Shown: piece after piece, positions 47,723-59,900 of the stretch
How positions within the stretch are numbered: position 1 is the first letter of the stretch
Layout of the letters: each line of letters starts with the position of its first letter
Source of the DNA: Ophiura sarsii
Lineage: Eukaryota > Echinodermata > Ophiuroidea > Amphilepidida > Ophiuridae
DNA: 64,000 bases
Reading direction: 5' to 3'
Assembly (NCBI GenBank): GCA_035610835.1
Contig: CM069448.1
Span: 11,842,462 to 11,906,461, forward strand
The notes under the pieces: model-generated
What the model was told of the DNA's origin: nothing
Databases searched by the model: none
The model's input: the letters and a program-made list of their open reading frames with translations, nothing else
Position numbers and translations under genes: made by a program

Positions 47723-47828
47723 TTTTTTAAATTGTAAAATGACTAATATACTCAGACAAAGTTATATGCATACCCGTAAAGATATTATAGATTGTTTAAA
47801 AATGGAATGAAATTTATTCAAATGTATT

Positions 47829-48049
47829 GCTATAGTTCAGTCAGCTCCAAATTGGCAAACCTACAGCAACGAATTAATTCAGAGGTGTGTGGGCCCGCAA
47901 AATGCTCACATGGCGCAACATGCGTATTGTGAATCGTATGCGTGATGCTTGCGTATGTCAAAATAGCGTGCATACGTTTGGATAACTTTTATGCATAGAC
48001 AGATAAAAAAATGCATATTTAAAATTTGGAACTGATTAAAATTATATCT
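47829..48049. mobile_element. MITE, copy 2 of the GGTATRGTTTRATCAG family
   Basis: Starts CTATAGTTCAGTCAGCTCCA and ends TTTGGAACTGATTAAAATTA; more diverged than copy 1 at 24429-24667. Confidence 0.65.
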
Positions 48050-49125
48050 GGTGTTATTATATCAACTTTCAACTGAAAATCCAATATAAAATCTGGATTG
48101 TATCAGCTCTCCACAGCCTGATGTGGTGAGCTATTCCCCCTATAGAAGACAAGCAGATTTTTACATCACATGGCATAATGATTCCTTTAAAAACATGGGA
48201 ATTACAACAAGTGCTTAAAAATGTGGAACTCCAGCAGCACCTAAAGTTTGTTTGTGGAATTCCCAGGTTGTTTAAATTTGGGGAGGTGTATTTCTCATGT
48301 CTTCTGTACTATTCTTGTGAAACATGGAACGTTTTTATTGGAAATTCCCACCGGCAAAAATTGACTGGTTTTCTTTGGGTGGGAAGGATTCACACGTCTT
48401 GTACATTATGGATAGACCAATGTGTATTTTGGGATTGGAAGTTTCTGTTTACTCTGCCAAGTGCATCTACATTTGTGAGTCACAAACAAATACTTGTTAA
48501 TGGTTAATGAGATGATTTGTTTTTCCAAAACCAATATAAACTTACTGACCTTTTTGACGGTTTCGAGGGTCAACCCTCTTCCTTAAAGTGACTTTCCTTT
48601 TTTAGGATCCACCGCTGTTGGCATGCTACATTTAAGGAAACAGTTTGTCTTTGCTCTCTTTCTGATCCAGATAGCTGCCTTTATTTTGTGAGTACTCATC
48701 ACAAGAATTGATCTATTTGACAAACCTGATGAATCATTTCAAGAATATAGGGTTCTTCGGAAAGTTCATGGCTGACAAGATCTATCCGTATATTCAAGTT
48801 TTTGGACAGGCATATAAATGATTACTAAAAACACACCAAAGAATCACCAGATATGAATACCACATCACCAAAATTGCTAGAAATTTTAGCGTATGTATAA
48901 AAAAAATTGTACATATTACATTTTATGTCAAAAGGTTATTAACTATGTAAAGTAACATTTAATGTTTTGACATAAGTTTGCTTTTTTCCTGTGGAATTGG
49001 AAATTCCCCATCTCAAAATAAGAAAATATTGATTGTACTTGGAACAACTCAATGATTAACAAATATATATAAGTGTATAAGGATGATTAACGTAAACAAA
49101 ATGTAAAATTTGTAAATTAGCTGAT
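48050..49125. other. Intergenic stretch
   Basis: A 110-codon open frame (48178-48507) has no recognisable domain, splice context or compositional support. Nothing else was recognised. Confidence 0.5.
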
Positions 49126-49460
49126 GATTGTTTCATCTATAATTATGCATTGTGTGGAAGGGTTGTGGGTTTGAGTCCTGTTGTGGTCATGTTGTACATT
49201 GAGTAAGGCACTTTCCCACAATTATTCCTCTTTACCCAGGTGTATTTAAATGGGTACCGTCATTCTTCAGTGCTGGAAAGTTACAGACTTGGTGTGGTCG
49301 AGGTGTATAACGCCCCACACGGCAACATATGAAAGGAATGAGTCTGGCCCAATCGCTTTGAAAGAGAGATGGGCACTCCATTCCTGGGACTACAGGATCC
49401 ACTGCCTTTACCTTAATTATACCCTTGACCAAATTTGTCATCCATAGGCTCCCTCTTTTT
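49126..49460 (+). repeat. tRNA-derived SINE (SINE2-like)
   Basis: A B box GGGTTTGAGTC at 49168-49178 is followed by GAGTAAGGCACTTTCCC and CCAGGTGTATTTAAATGGGT. That word order is common in SINEs of echinoderms and other marine animals. The A box is degraded. Confidence 0.65.
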
Positions 49461-51160
49461 TTCAGTTTGAATACCCCAGAGCTCAGAAGATACCAGCCTC
49501 ACATCCATCCGTTTCATATTTGAGTGCCTCCTAGGATGTGCATAGCTTTTTTAATCTGCAGCATAATTGGTATTCATTTATTTGTAGTATAGGGGAGGGG
49601 TTTAATTGTTGAAAAGAAATTGGTATAAATTCACTTCTGAAAACAAGGAGTAGATAGTGTTGGTCTTATATTATTTCAGAGAAAAGTCTTGAAAAGAACC
49701 TTTTAATAATGTATATGTGATATATAAATTTGCCTAATAACTGTACAATGGGTGGCTTGGCATCAGCTTACTGGACTGAATAAATAAAACCCAGCAATTA
49801 CTGTTATTTTATTCTGAGACGATCGTCTCGGATTTTACTAGCCTCTTTCTTTAACGTATATATGTGATGTATAAGTTTGCCTTAACTGTACACTGGTTCA
49901 CCCTATATAAGGGGAGGTGACATCCAGGAGTTGAAATACGAATTCAAGAACCAGGAGCTACTTTTTAAACAAATTTACCCCTGGTTCAAAGATTTCCCTT
50001 CAAAACTAGGGGCAATTTGTCACATACACATACCAGGGGCTACTAAACAGTAAAACCTCAGAAGTAAATCATCCTGAAGATGTGTGCGAGGGCAATTTTC
50101 AATGCAAAAGATGCTCCTGGTGACACAATGTACATATGATAAGAACCAGGGGCATTTTGAGGTTTAGTGGCATAAATGTGCTCCCTGTTCCTGCTTATTT
50201 CAAGCCCTGGTGACATCAGCACATTGGACTAGATGAAAAAACAGCAATTTCTTTTTTGTAGCCCGTTTCTCAAATCTATGTGATATATAAATATGTCTTT
50301 AATAGCAATATTCTGTTTCACCTTCAACAACACATTAATCCTAGTAATTGTCTTGGCATTTCTGTACCAGATTATACAGTCATTGCTCATGCCAGTTTCA
50401 AACCAACATGCGCAGCATGTAGGAGGGTTTATGACACACAATTAACACTTTCCACGTGGCTAGTTTTAAGTTTTACCATATGCAAAACAGATTTTACAGA
50501 AACCATTCCCAACTTTCAAGGTCTATCTCAAGGATTACTGAACCAATACAAGGCATGTTTGTACTTATTTGAATGCATTTCTCAAGGTGATTCCAAATAT
50601 GGTAATGAAATTCAATAGTTTTGATATTTTTGAAACATTTGTAAAATGTTGGAACTGTCGTCTGCAGTCATCTGCCGGGTGGAAAATGTTAAGATGCAAT
50701 CACTATACTTCGATTCAGAATCAGAAAGAAGACAAAAAATGTCATGAACATGACATGCATGTGCTCAACACATTCTTGCATCTCTGTATGATTTATTTGC
50801 AATATATTTTAGCGTGCAGGTGGGCGTACATTCTTAAATAGTCCATGGCTTTGTGATTTCAACTACAGAATTATCCCCAATGTCATACCTAACTAGAGGT
50901 ACCGAGTATATCACTCTTTTAAATCAATAATACAAGGTTAAAGAGCCTGTAATTTTGTTTCAATAAATCTTAATAACTGCCTAAACTAGTGATTAGTATT
51001 TTATTAATTGTGCATTCTCAAGACCGTGTCATCAATACATCATTTGCATATCACTGTATACCTCATCTGGGCCTAGAATGTACAATGTGAAGACACTAAA
51101 GAGCAGTTACAACATCACCTTAAATTGTTCATACATTCTGAACATTTTGAATAAGGTGAC
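49461..51160. other. Intergenic stretch with an interspersed repeat
   Basis: 50465-50695 matches 31940-32155 in the PARP intron. At 49930-50215 words such as ACCAGGAGCTAC, ACCAGGGGC and ACCAGGGGCAT recur, suggesting a weak repeat. No gene was seen. Confidence 0.55.
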
Positions 51161-51212
51161 AAAAATAACCCTGTTGCAAAGGTTTTTAAACCTTTGCAAC
51201 AGGGTTATTTTT
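51161..51212. repeat. Perfect 25-bp palindrome arms with 2-nt centre
   Basis: 51161-51185 (AAAAATAACCCTGTTGCAAA then GGTTT) is exactly inverted at 51188-51212. Confidence 0.9.
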
Positions 51213-52450
51213 GGTTAAAACCTACCAATTTGTTAAAAAAATTAAATGTTTTTTTAAATTAAAAAACCCAGGCATTTTTTTGGCAAGTGTCGCAGAAATG
51301 TCACGTCTATATTCAAATTCAAGAAGAGATTAATATATATATATGATATAAAGTCAATCCACGGTATCACTCCACTCTACATTATATTCAAATATTTAGC
51401 ATGATTTCTTAAATCGGACTGCCACGACAATTGTAGACTTTATCGTCCACTTGCCCACTATTACCGGTACATACTATCCAGTCTCCAACACCGGTCCATA
51501 TTGGTTTTATTACCGCCATATTGTCGTGTGTCATCACGATACACTGCCTGTTGCGTGAACAATACGATTCGCAAAACATTCCCACAAGGCGTTTCACCCA
51601 TCCTCATATGTCGTTCAAACTATAGTTGCTGGAAAATGGTACCAATACAGTGCGAGTCAAAAATGTTTTTTTAAATGTACGGGAATGACTATTTGTTTAA
51701 AAAAAAGACCAAACAAATCGGACAGAGAGAACATTTTCACTCTTTTGAATAAAGAATCACTGAAATTGACCCTTGCTGTCAAGAATTATGCTCTCAAAAT
51801 GGTCTCATGTATTAAAGCAGGCATAACTCTAGATAGCAAGGATCATTTTCAGTGATTCTGTTTTGCATATAAGCGGAAGAATATGCTCTTTCAATACACG
51901 CTTCATTGGTTTGTCAAATTTGTTTGGTCTTTGGGAAAATATTAATTAATGTAGGGTAAAATGGCCAGTTTTCGGTCACTTCGTCCAAATCGTGTAATGA
52001 AAATGACCTCGTCGTTATAAACTGATGGCTAAAAAACTGCCGCATAGTTGATGCCCGATATTGCTTTAAAATGGTGACGACCGATGCAATTACACGATTT
52101 TGGCGAAAGTGACTTAAAATAGGCGCATTTACCCTCCAACTTCATTTTGACTCGCACTGTAGTAGTGATACAGTCAATACCTCTGGCGGGTGTGAAAAAT
52201 AGTGCAGTTCTATAATACTTAGTGATTAGTGATTGGGCTAGTGATTCTAGTTGTGCATGGGATAGAGGAATGTTGGGAATATGATACGGCACCATACAAG
52301 CTACTTAAAAACGTGGTGCAAGCTTGTCCAACCAAGAATTGATTTGTTTAGTCTTCACAATTTGTGACTTGGAATATTTGCTCAACCAACCACTTGAAGG
52401 GTCTGTCTGTCTGCCCTCAGAATGGGTTTTATTTGTGTCATCTTATGAAC
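51213..52450. other. Intergenic stretch
   Basis: Two similar words, GCGAGTCAAAA (51651-51661) and TTTTGACTCGC (52146-52156), are inverted and may bound a 0.5-kb element with a palindromic interior (GGTCTTT.../...AAAGACC). No gene was seen. Confidence 0.4.
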
Positions 52451-52458
52451 ATTGTGCT

Positions 52459-53173
52459 CAGGGCTGGACGTTAGCACCGGTCCGCCCGCCAGCGGCGGGT
52501 AACTTTGGTGTCGGACGGGTAGATTCTCAAAAGTACCCGTCCCGCTGGCGGGTAACATTTTTAACCAACTGAAGTGTTGATTCTATTGTCGAATGAGTAG
52601 CTGTAAGCAGTAAGCTTAAAATAAAAAATAAAACACCACACACACACACTTACACGCACGAAGAATAAACCCACCGCAACCAAACATTAAAGTTTGCCGA
52701 GTTTGAGAATTGGGAAACCCCCGCCCATTGCAATGACCATGCACGCCATCTTCTCCAGTCAAACGTACTGTACGTACACTGTACATGCAGCGTAACAGCT
52801 GATTGCTGGTACCCTGCCTCAATGACACCACGCACCAGCCACCAACGTACCCGTGACGAGTGGACAGCGTGCAGGGAACCAGCGTAAACAGCTGAGTCGT
52901 CGTAAAGAAGCAATGCCCATATCCCTCCCGGTAAAATATTTGCAATAACGATACCCCCAAAATAGCGAACTGCGCATGCCGATTTCTTTATTTACATGAC
53001 AATTTGTTATGATTTCCTCATTGTTCGCTTCTCGTTTCAATGCATGTGTTATGTTATGTGTTTCAGATTTCCAAGTCAATAGATGGGGCAGGTAAATTCT
53101 CTTACGGACTGGTAACTTTCTCAAGTTACCAGTCCCACTGGCTAGTGCCAAAAAAAGTAAAGATCCACCCCTG
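52459..53173. mobile_element. hAT-type non-autonomous element with exact 8-bp target duplication
   Basis: Starts CAGGGCTGGACG and ends GATCCACCCCTG. ATTGTGCT flanks it on both sides (52451-52458 and 53174-53181). The interior begins and ends with CCCG(T)CC...GGTAAC words also present in the 215-bp relative at 28734-28948. No transposase ORF. Confidence 0.88.
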
Positions 53174-53181
53174 ATTGTGCT

Positions 53182-53709
53182 ACCTCACAAATAAACGGAT
53201 CCATAGAATTTTTGTCATCATTCACATTTTCTTCATGAGCTGTGACAAACATGTCAAGATTTTTTTTATTTGTGACCTCCGACCTGCAATCATGTTCAAA
53301 ACTGTTGGGACACTTCCTGCATGTCCTGTGAAATGGTGGTCCCTCCCCCTAAACTCAATCGTCCAGTAACGGGCGGTGTTATATATATATCAGCCCCAAC
53401 ATTGGTTGGGGGGGGGGGGGGGGTGGCAGCTTTACATTAGCTAGTTTTGACTATCACACTTTTAACTGACAGCTTTTTACTCATTTGGGAAGATATTTCA
53501 TGCGCACGTGTATAATGTCCCAACAGGTTTTGAACAAGATTGTGGGCGATTTCTTGTTCCAAAGGAAAATGGTTAGATTCTTCAACAGAAATCTCCAAAG
53601 AAATCATTTTAAAGCATTTTAACGCTGCATTTTTGGACACCTATATCCTTATGGAAAAGGTATAACACACTGTACAAAGGTATAACACACTGTACCACAC
53701 ACTGATAAG
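53182..53709. other. Intergenic stretch
   Basis: G homopolymer at about 53407-53422. A 67-codon frame at 53640-53437 (-) is not identifiable. Confidence 0.5.
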
Positions 53710-53955
53710 CTATACTAGTGTAATCAGTTCCAGATTGGCGAGAGATATTTGGTTTTTATCTCTCCGCGCGCAAGAGTAATCCAAGCATACGCGAGCAATT
53801 ATGGCCACACACACCCCCACATTTTTTCTGCACTCACACGTCACATATATGATGCACAGTGCGTGTGTTGCCTTCATGCGCGCCCATGTCCTTCAGTATT
53901 CATTTGCTGCTTTAAGGAGGCTTTGCCAATTTATTTGAAGCTGATAAAACTTTAG
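53710..53955. mobile_element. MITE, copy 3 of the GGTATRGTTTRATCAG family
   Basis: Starts CTATACTAGTGTAATCAGTT and ends TTGAAGCTGATAAAACTTTA, imperfect TIRs. The interior has CGCGCGCAAGAG and GTGCGTGTGTTGCC words. Confidence 0.6.
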
Positions 53956-54066
53956 CATTGAAAGCTTTTGTTACCTTTTTCGACCTTTTATAAACACATT
54001 GCTGACTTACTCATTGCGGGAATCAATAATCAACACACAGACAAACACATCGTTAATTTGCAAATA

Positions 54067-54072
54067 TTTATT
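54067..54072 (-). terminator. Poly(A) signal AATAAA (minus strand)
   Basis: On the minus strand AATAAA is followed within 20-40 nt by TGTGTTTGTCTGTGTGTTG, a strong GU-rich downstream element (plus positions about 54026-54050). Confidence 0.6.
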
Positions 54073-56169
54073 TCACCCAGAAAGTTGATCGCCATTGCAA
54101 ACCAATTTATCTATACATGCATTCTACATAAAAGTTAAAATACAGACAGAAAGCCTGTTTAATGACTGTGATGTCATGTGTTCTATCAAAATCAGATGAA
54201 ACTGGACACGGTTGATCATTGACAACAAAAAATGAAAATAGTACCTAAAATGGAAACAAAATAGCAATTCTCTATAACTAAAACAATCCAGTCCTCTTGA
54301 AAGGAATGTCCCATTTACAAAAGAAAAGCACAGTTTTTATATTTTATTTTGCCAACCTGACAATCTCATCTCCACCAGTTCCGTCCTTTTTCATAAAAAC
54401 ACATCACATTGATCAAGTTAGATGATAACAGGAATTTTAAAACACATCCATACACGTACGTTATGGAAGTTATAGCATGTTTGTGCATGTTTCTCAGGGT
54501 ACGTACTCTCAATTATTTGCAAACCATGTCACATTTTCTTTCACCTCAAGTGCAGTGGTATCATTCCCAATCTAGTACCTAATTAGAGGACCTGGTCAAA
54601 TTATTCATATGTGCACAACATGCAAACTTCACCTAAGTGCAGTGGTATTATTCTCAATCTAGTACCTGATAATAGGACCTGGTCAAATTATTCATATGTG
54701 CACAACATGTAAACAGTGGGTAAACATTACAGGCTTGTGGAGGGATAAAACATTCAGCATAAAAACAAGGATATTTACTATTTATTGACTGGTGTAGGGA
54801 TGTTCTAAAATGGCTGATAGACATCATTTCAAATGTAAACCAATTGCTGCCAAGTGTTTTACATGGAGACCTATTTAAGGATAATGCAACTATCTCTAGT
54901 GATGGTTTCATCTAGATTTATATTGTGTATAGATTAATGCAACATATATAGATAACCAATGAATGTAAACATCCCAGGTAGAACATAGTGGTAACAACAA
55001 AAAACACTGTTGTACATGCCCGGTCAACCCATATTTTTGGAAAATGAAAGGGAGAATTTTCATGTACAATAAACATCATTTATTGTTTGTTGCTGGTTTT
55101 TTACCAGTAATGGCAACAGTTTTTCATAATTTTATGATATGTTTGTGTCATTTTGAATAGAGAAAAAAAGCGTGGCGAGGTCCAGGTACCTATAAAACAG
55201 TGGTTTTTTTGTCGCATAAGATAAATATTTATATATTTTCAACATACAGAAACATATTTGGACGGAATATTACCTGCATCTATAACTACACAAAAAACCT
55301 ACATATTTTCAAGGTGTAATGACATGGACGGAAAATACCACTTATTTCATATATTTCATTAGTAACATTGATAGAAAGAATGTGGATGGATCAAAAATCC
55401 TTGGTAATATCTGGACTTGGCAAGTAGGAGCCAATCATTTTCTACCCAGAGCAATAATATTGGAATGGCTCTACGGCAAACTCTTTATGATAAACCGATA
55501 CGATGGGACGGAATAAAGATCTTCATAAAATGTACAATATTTATGTACGAAAGACATGTGCGTATAAAAGACTAAAGGCAAGTATAAAAAGTTATAGTAT
55601 ATAAAAATAAGCTCTGCACTAAGCCCTAAAAACTATCAGTTACAAAATGGACAAAGATCAGTTCACAATTGATTTCTATTCACTGTAATAATTGTCTCTG
55701 ATGAACTTTCAACTCCAAGTCCTTTCTAAAAATTAAACATTTAAAAATTCATACTTTTAATTTTTACAATTACAGTTATTCATCACACCATTTAACTTTG
55801 ATATCTAGCCTTACATTATAGGTAATCTGAAATTGATCTACTTAATTTTACTGACATTTTCATTAGAGGAATTTCAGATTTAGCAGTCAGAATACTCTGT
55901 ATCAAATGCCTGTGTAATGCACTTATATTAGTATGAACGAATAACAATGATAGATTATTCTACTCACTTGTCTACAAATATATACACAATTGTTTTGTTC
56001 ATTAATGAACCCAGAACTTTCCCCTAAAACCAATATATGCTAACACTGCTACATGTTGTTTTAAAATCACTTCAAAAAATATACAGATGCACATCAATTT
56101 AACCATATATTTGTCATTTAATGAGAAACTTAAGTATCTATATGATTCTAATGCCAAAATAAATCCACT

Positions 56170-56380
56170 GGGTGTCACATGCATACCACATGGGTATCAT
56201 ATGTGTACAGCATGCATACTACATAGGGATCATGTGCCTGCCAAATGATGATCACATGCATAAAATCACATGTGTAGTGCATGCACACAACATGAGGATC
56301 ACATGCATACTTCATGCATGGGCACCACATATATATATACCACATGGGTATCACATGAACACCACAGATATTATATGACT
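56170..56380. repeat. CATG-rich minisatellite
   Basis: Roughly 15-bp units such as CACATGCATAC, CACATGGGTATCA and CACATGTGTA repeat about 14 times. Open frames exist on both strands through it because the units rarely make stops. Those frames are not evidence for genes. Confidence 0.8.
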
Positions 56381-56796
56381 TCAAAGAAATGGCATAATTT
56401 GGGTGCTTAGCCCGTGTTATTTACATTTTTAAAACCAAACAAATGTGAAGTATCATTGATACGCACTCTAAGACACTTCATGTAAACATGAGAATACCAA
56501 ATAGTGGGATCATTTTCTTGAAATCTCATATCATTTAGCTGTGATAATACTGTACAGAGATATTACATACGTTTCTAAATGGTGTCACTTTCGAGAGGGA
56601 ACATAAATGCTCATTTTCTTCTGAAAATGTTTCGGTTGTCAAATCTATCAAGTAGTGCCAACAATTTGGACACCTATTTCAAGAAAATTATACTATTTTG
56701 TTGGTTTTCTTTTGTTTTTGATAGTTGTTCACCTTATACCTCATGCAAACCCTCTGAGAATATAAGTGTCTAGCTTGCTCTTATGCTTTAAGTTGC

Positions 56797-56948
56797 TCAC
56801 AGTTTCTTATCTGTCCATTTACTGCTGCACTGGATGGTATGCTTGGGCCAATCCTTGGATTGACATTGTGGGCTGCAGTAGGCCTGTCGATGACACAGGG
56901 AACATTCAAACTGACCCACTAGGCCGCACACACACATCTTGGATACAT
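56797..56948 (-). CDS. MYND zinc finger exon (last exon)
   Basis: Acceptor TTTCTTGCAG|AT, stop TGA. KMCVCGLVGQFECSLCHRQA then YCSPQCQSKDWPKHTIQC follows the MYND pattern (paired Cys, CxxC, YC...C, then H and C). The first pair is C-x-C instead of the usual C-x2-C. Phase 1 agrees with the preceding exon. Confidence 0.88.
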
Positions 56949-59900
56949 CTGCAAGAAATAATAAAGAAAAGGGGTTTTAGCTATTTATCACTTTTTCAAT
57001 ATTGAAACATTGAAAATCTTTCAATGTGTTTGAAAACTTTTGAAAATTTCGTTTAATTTGTTGAAAATTGAAAATCTTTGCATTTTTGTTGGAAATATTG
57101 GTGGTTATTTTAGTGCAAAATGCCCTTAGTAGTGATAAACTTTGCGAACCTTAAAGAGGAGGAGACAGGCCTCTTTAAATCTTTTTTATTTCATGGTTCT
57201 GAGGTTGGTCAACACAATACTTGTTTAAAAAGATTATCATGCGAAAGAAGTAAAGCTGTTACCACCAACATCTCTAACAATGACACACCTGAACAAAAAA
57301 GTTATATGACAGAAATAAAGAAGAAAAAAGAGAAAATTGAAGCGGACCCAAACATGTTTATTTTTTAATTTGGCCTGAGGTGCAATAATTACACGGTAGA
57401 ATAGCCTGCGTTATAACTTTATGATGTACTATTATTATGTCAAAGACTTGAAGCATGACTGTATGGGACCCTAAGTACACTTTTCCCAGATTGATCGTAT
57501 TTATCCACAATATCTTCAACCAGAATTAGACTCCCTGGTCATACACAGGATAATCAACTTGAAAAAGTAAAAACTTACCACTATCCTGCACAAAGCGTAT
57601 GAGCACGCAGTCGGAGCTGTACACTTCTGTCACAGACAACTTCTTCTCCAGCGAGCCATCAATGTCCTTCAGGGTCTCCTTCATCATCATAAACTTCTTC
57701 TCTTTCTGCTCGGCGTTCAGAGCATGGATGACGTCTTGACGGAGATCGTAGACGCTTCCGACCAGGTTTACGCTCAGCGTGCCCAGTTTGAGGAAGGTTC
57801 CGTCAATGTTCTTGGCCATGAGGTACATTCGCTGACGATCTTCCAGAACTGTGAGTGAACAAAAACAAAAATGAAATTATACATTAAATACAGTGTCTAA
57901 CACAAATCTTTTATTTGTTACTGTTAAGGGGTGTGTGGACCCTCAACACAGCCTCCATAAAACTGCTGTAACTTCATTATTCATTTAATCTATATAAAAG
58001 TATTCATTGTTTTGCAGAAACGGGTTCAAAGAATCCAACCATGATCATGAAATTGACCATTTTGGAGAAAATTATAAAAAACAAACATTTTTTGACCCAT
58101 TTTAGGTTTGGAAAATATAACTTAAAATATTATTGTGTCAAATTTTGTCATACTAGTTTTATTATAATCCTGGTAACATTCCCTATACTAGGATCCTTTT
58201 TTTTAATATCTTATTTATTTTTTGAATTATAGACCAAAACGTGCCAAAAAATGTGATTTCTTTTTAACCTCCAAAATCATGAAAATCACATTTTTGGTTA
58301 AAAAAAATCACATTTGTTGGCACGTTTTGGATTGACCGATTTACCAATTTTAACTAAAGGGATATTTGTACATTTGATTCTGTTTAAAAGGTGAAATTGG
58401 AACCAACAAAGTTTAACTTCCTGAGTACATTTCCAGTTATACTGACAAATATTCAACCATTCTTTTTCAGTTAAATTTATACCTAAATTATGGTTCCATT
58501 TTTAAGTACATTTAAACTTTACCTTTAATCCAGTAATAAAATTGTTATAAAATTGTTTACAACCTTTGGATTCCTTAAGAATCATACTGGTATGAAAACC
58601 TTGCAAAGGAGTTGGAAGTGTGGTATTTGAACTACAAAGAAGATTTGAAAATGCTTCATGATATTTATTTCTATAGAACTACACGATTTAGGCTCCATAA
58701 TTATTTTCGTAACAATGTAATGCACAATGTTGCGCTTATTAGACTCCTAAGAGAGGGGGGCTGCAACATGCACTGATGTAATTTCAGTGATGTCTAAGTA
58801 ATAACAAGACAACATTTTGGATTTGACAGGACCAAGGGAGTGTCAGCCTTATGTAAAACTGACACGATTGGAATTAGGTTTAATGTTTTAATGTTAAAAA
58901 ATGTCAACAGGTCAACTTAGAATGAACTGTTTGGAGGTAGTTTTACAGAAATTGTTTGTTTGCAAAACAAGAAACTGAAATGGAAAACAATTGGAATTGG
59001 GTCTTTAACATAAATATTGTTTGACTTATGCATCTAACCTGGTTGAAAAGTGTCTAACTTTAAACATGGGCAAGGGGTAGTTTAACTCGCGTTTAACTAA
59101 ACATTTGCACATTGTGATTTTCTTTTCGCGATGCCATGATGCAAGTTGAGTGCATTTCGAGTAGAATAGACATACATTTGATGCATTCCTTTCAATTCTA
59201 CCGTTACCCAATTAAATAGCTAATTATTGAATAAATACCATTCCATACAATGGCACGCTTCAACAACTTTTCTGGGGAAGATATTCATCGCATTACAAAT
59301 GTGTTTTGTTAAACGTCCTGTATATATAAAAGATAAACAGAGTTAAACTCAAACGTGAGTTTAGGTAGCGACGGTTTAAGGCTAAAACCATGCTGTTTAT
59401 AGTAAGAGAATACAGCCCCAAATCTTTTGAAATGGAACATTGTATTGTATGTGTGATCTATTCACTCAAGTTTGCCATTGATTTTGTCACTTTTAAGTCA
59501 AATACTGGCCCAAGTGGCTTTTGTACTGGTAAGAAAACACAAAACAATAAAGAAATGAAAAGTATAGATGGTGTGACCGGTGATGTAGTGCCCGACAGTA
59601 TGCATGCGCACCTATAGAGAATGTGCTTTAATTCACACTTGATTGATCATTACTTACAATGCTTACGGTGTAATAGTGCAGTAGTCATGGTCTGCATCCC
59701 TAAGCACAGTGAGAGACCAGGTACTAAATCTGGTTGCCCTGCAGTATGTGTACGAAGGGCATGTGCTTTTAAAATTGGCGCTCAGTGATGTGTGTTTTGC
59801 TTTCATATAGTAATGTATGCAGTAGTCATGGACTAGTACCCCTAGCATGTCTTTAGACCAGACGCTAATCAATTTGTAAACACTACTGATGTAAACAACG

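Larger units (their letters stand above)
54052..56796 (-). other. Probable 3' untranslated region of the minus-strand MYND gene
   Basis: From the stop codon at 56799-56797 no further exon is seen before the poly(A) signal at 54072-54067. It includes a tandem duplication (about 54551-54640 and 54641-54718; ATTATTCATATGTGCACAAC in both) and the minisatellite at 56170-56380. Confidence 0.55.

Noticed and set aside
48178..48507. 110-codon plus-strand frame after the PARP poly(A) signal
   Set aside because: No domain, AT-rich composition like its surroundings, no start or splice context.
53437..53640. 67-codon minus-strand frame with amphipathic sequence
   Set aside because: No recognisable domain and no matching splice sites tie it to the MYND gene; left as chance or an old transposon relic.
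56172..56384. Frames of 68 and 69 codons on both strands
   Set aside because: Produced by the CATG-rich minisatellite.
57120..57368. 82-codon plus-strand frame inside the MYND gene intron
   Set aside because: Antisense to an intron, lysine-rich low complexity, no homology recognised.
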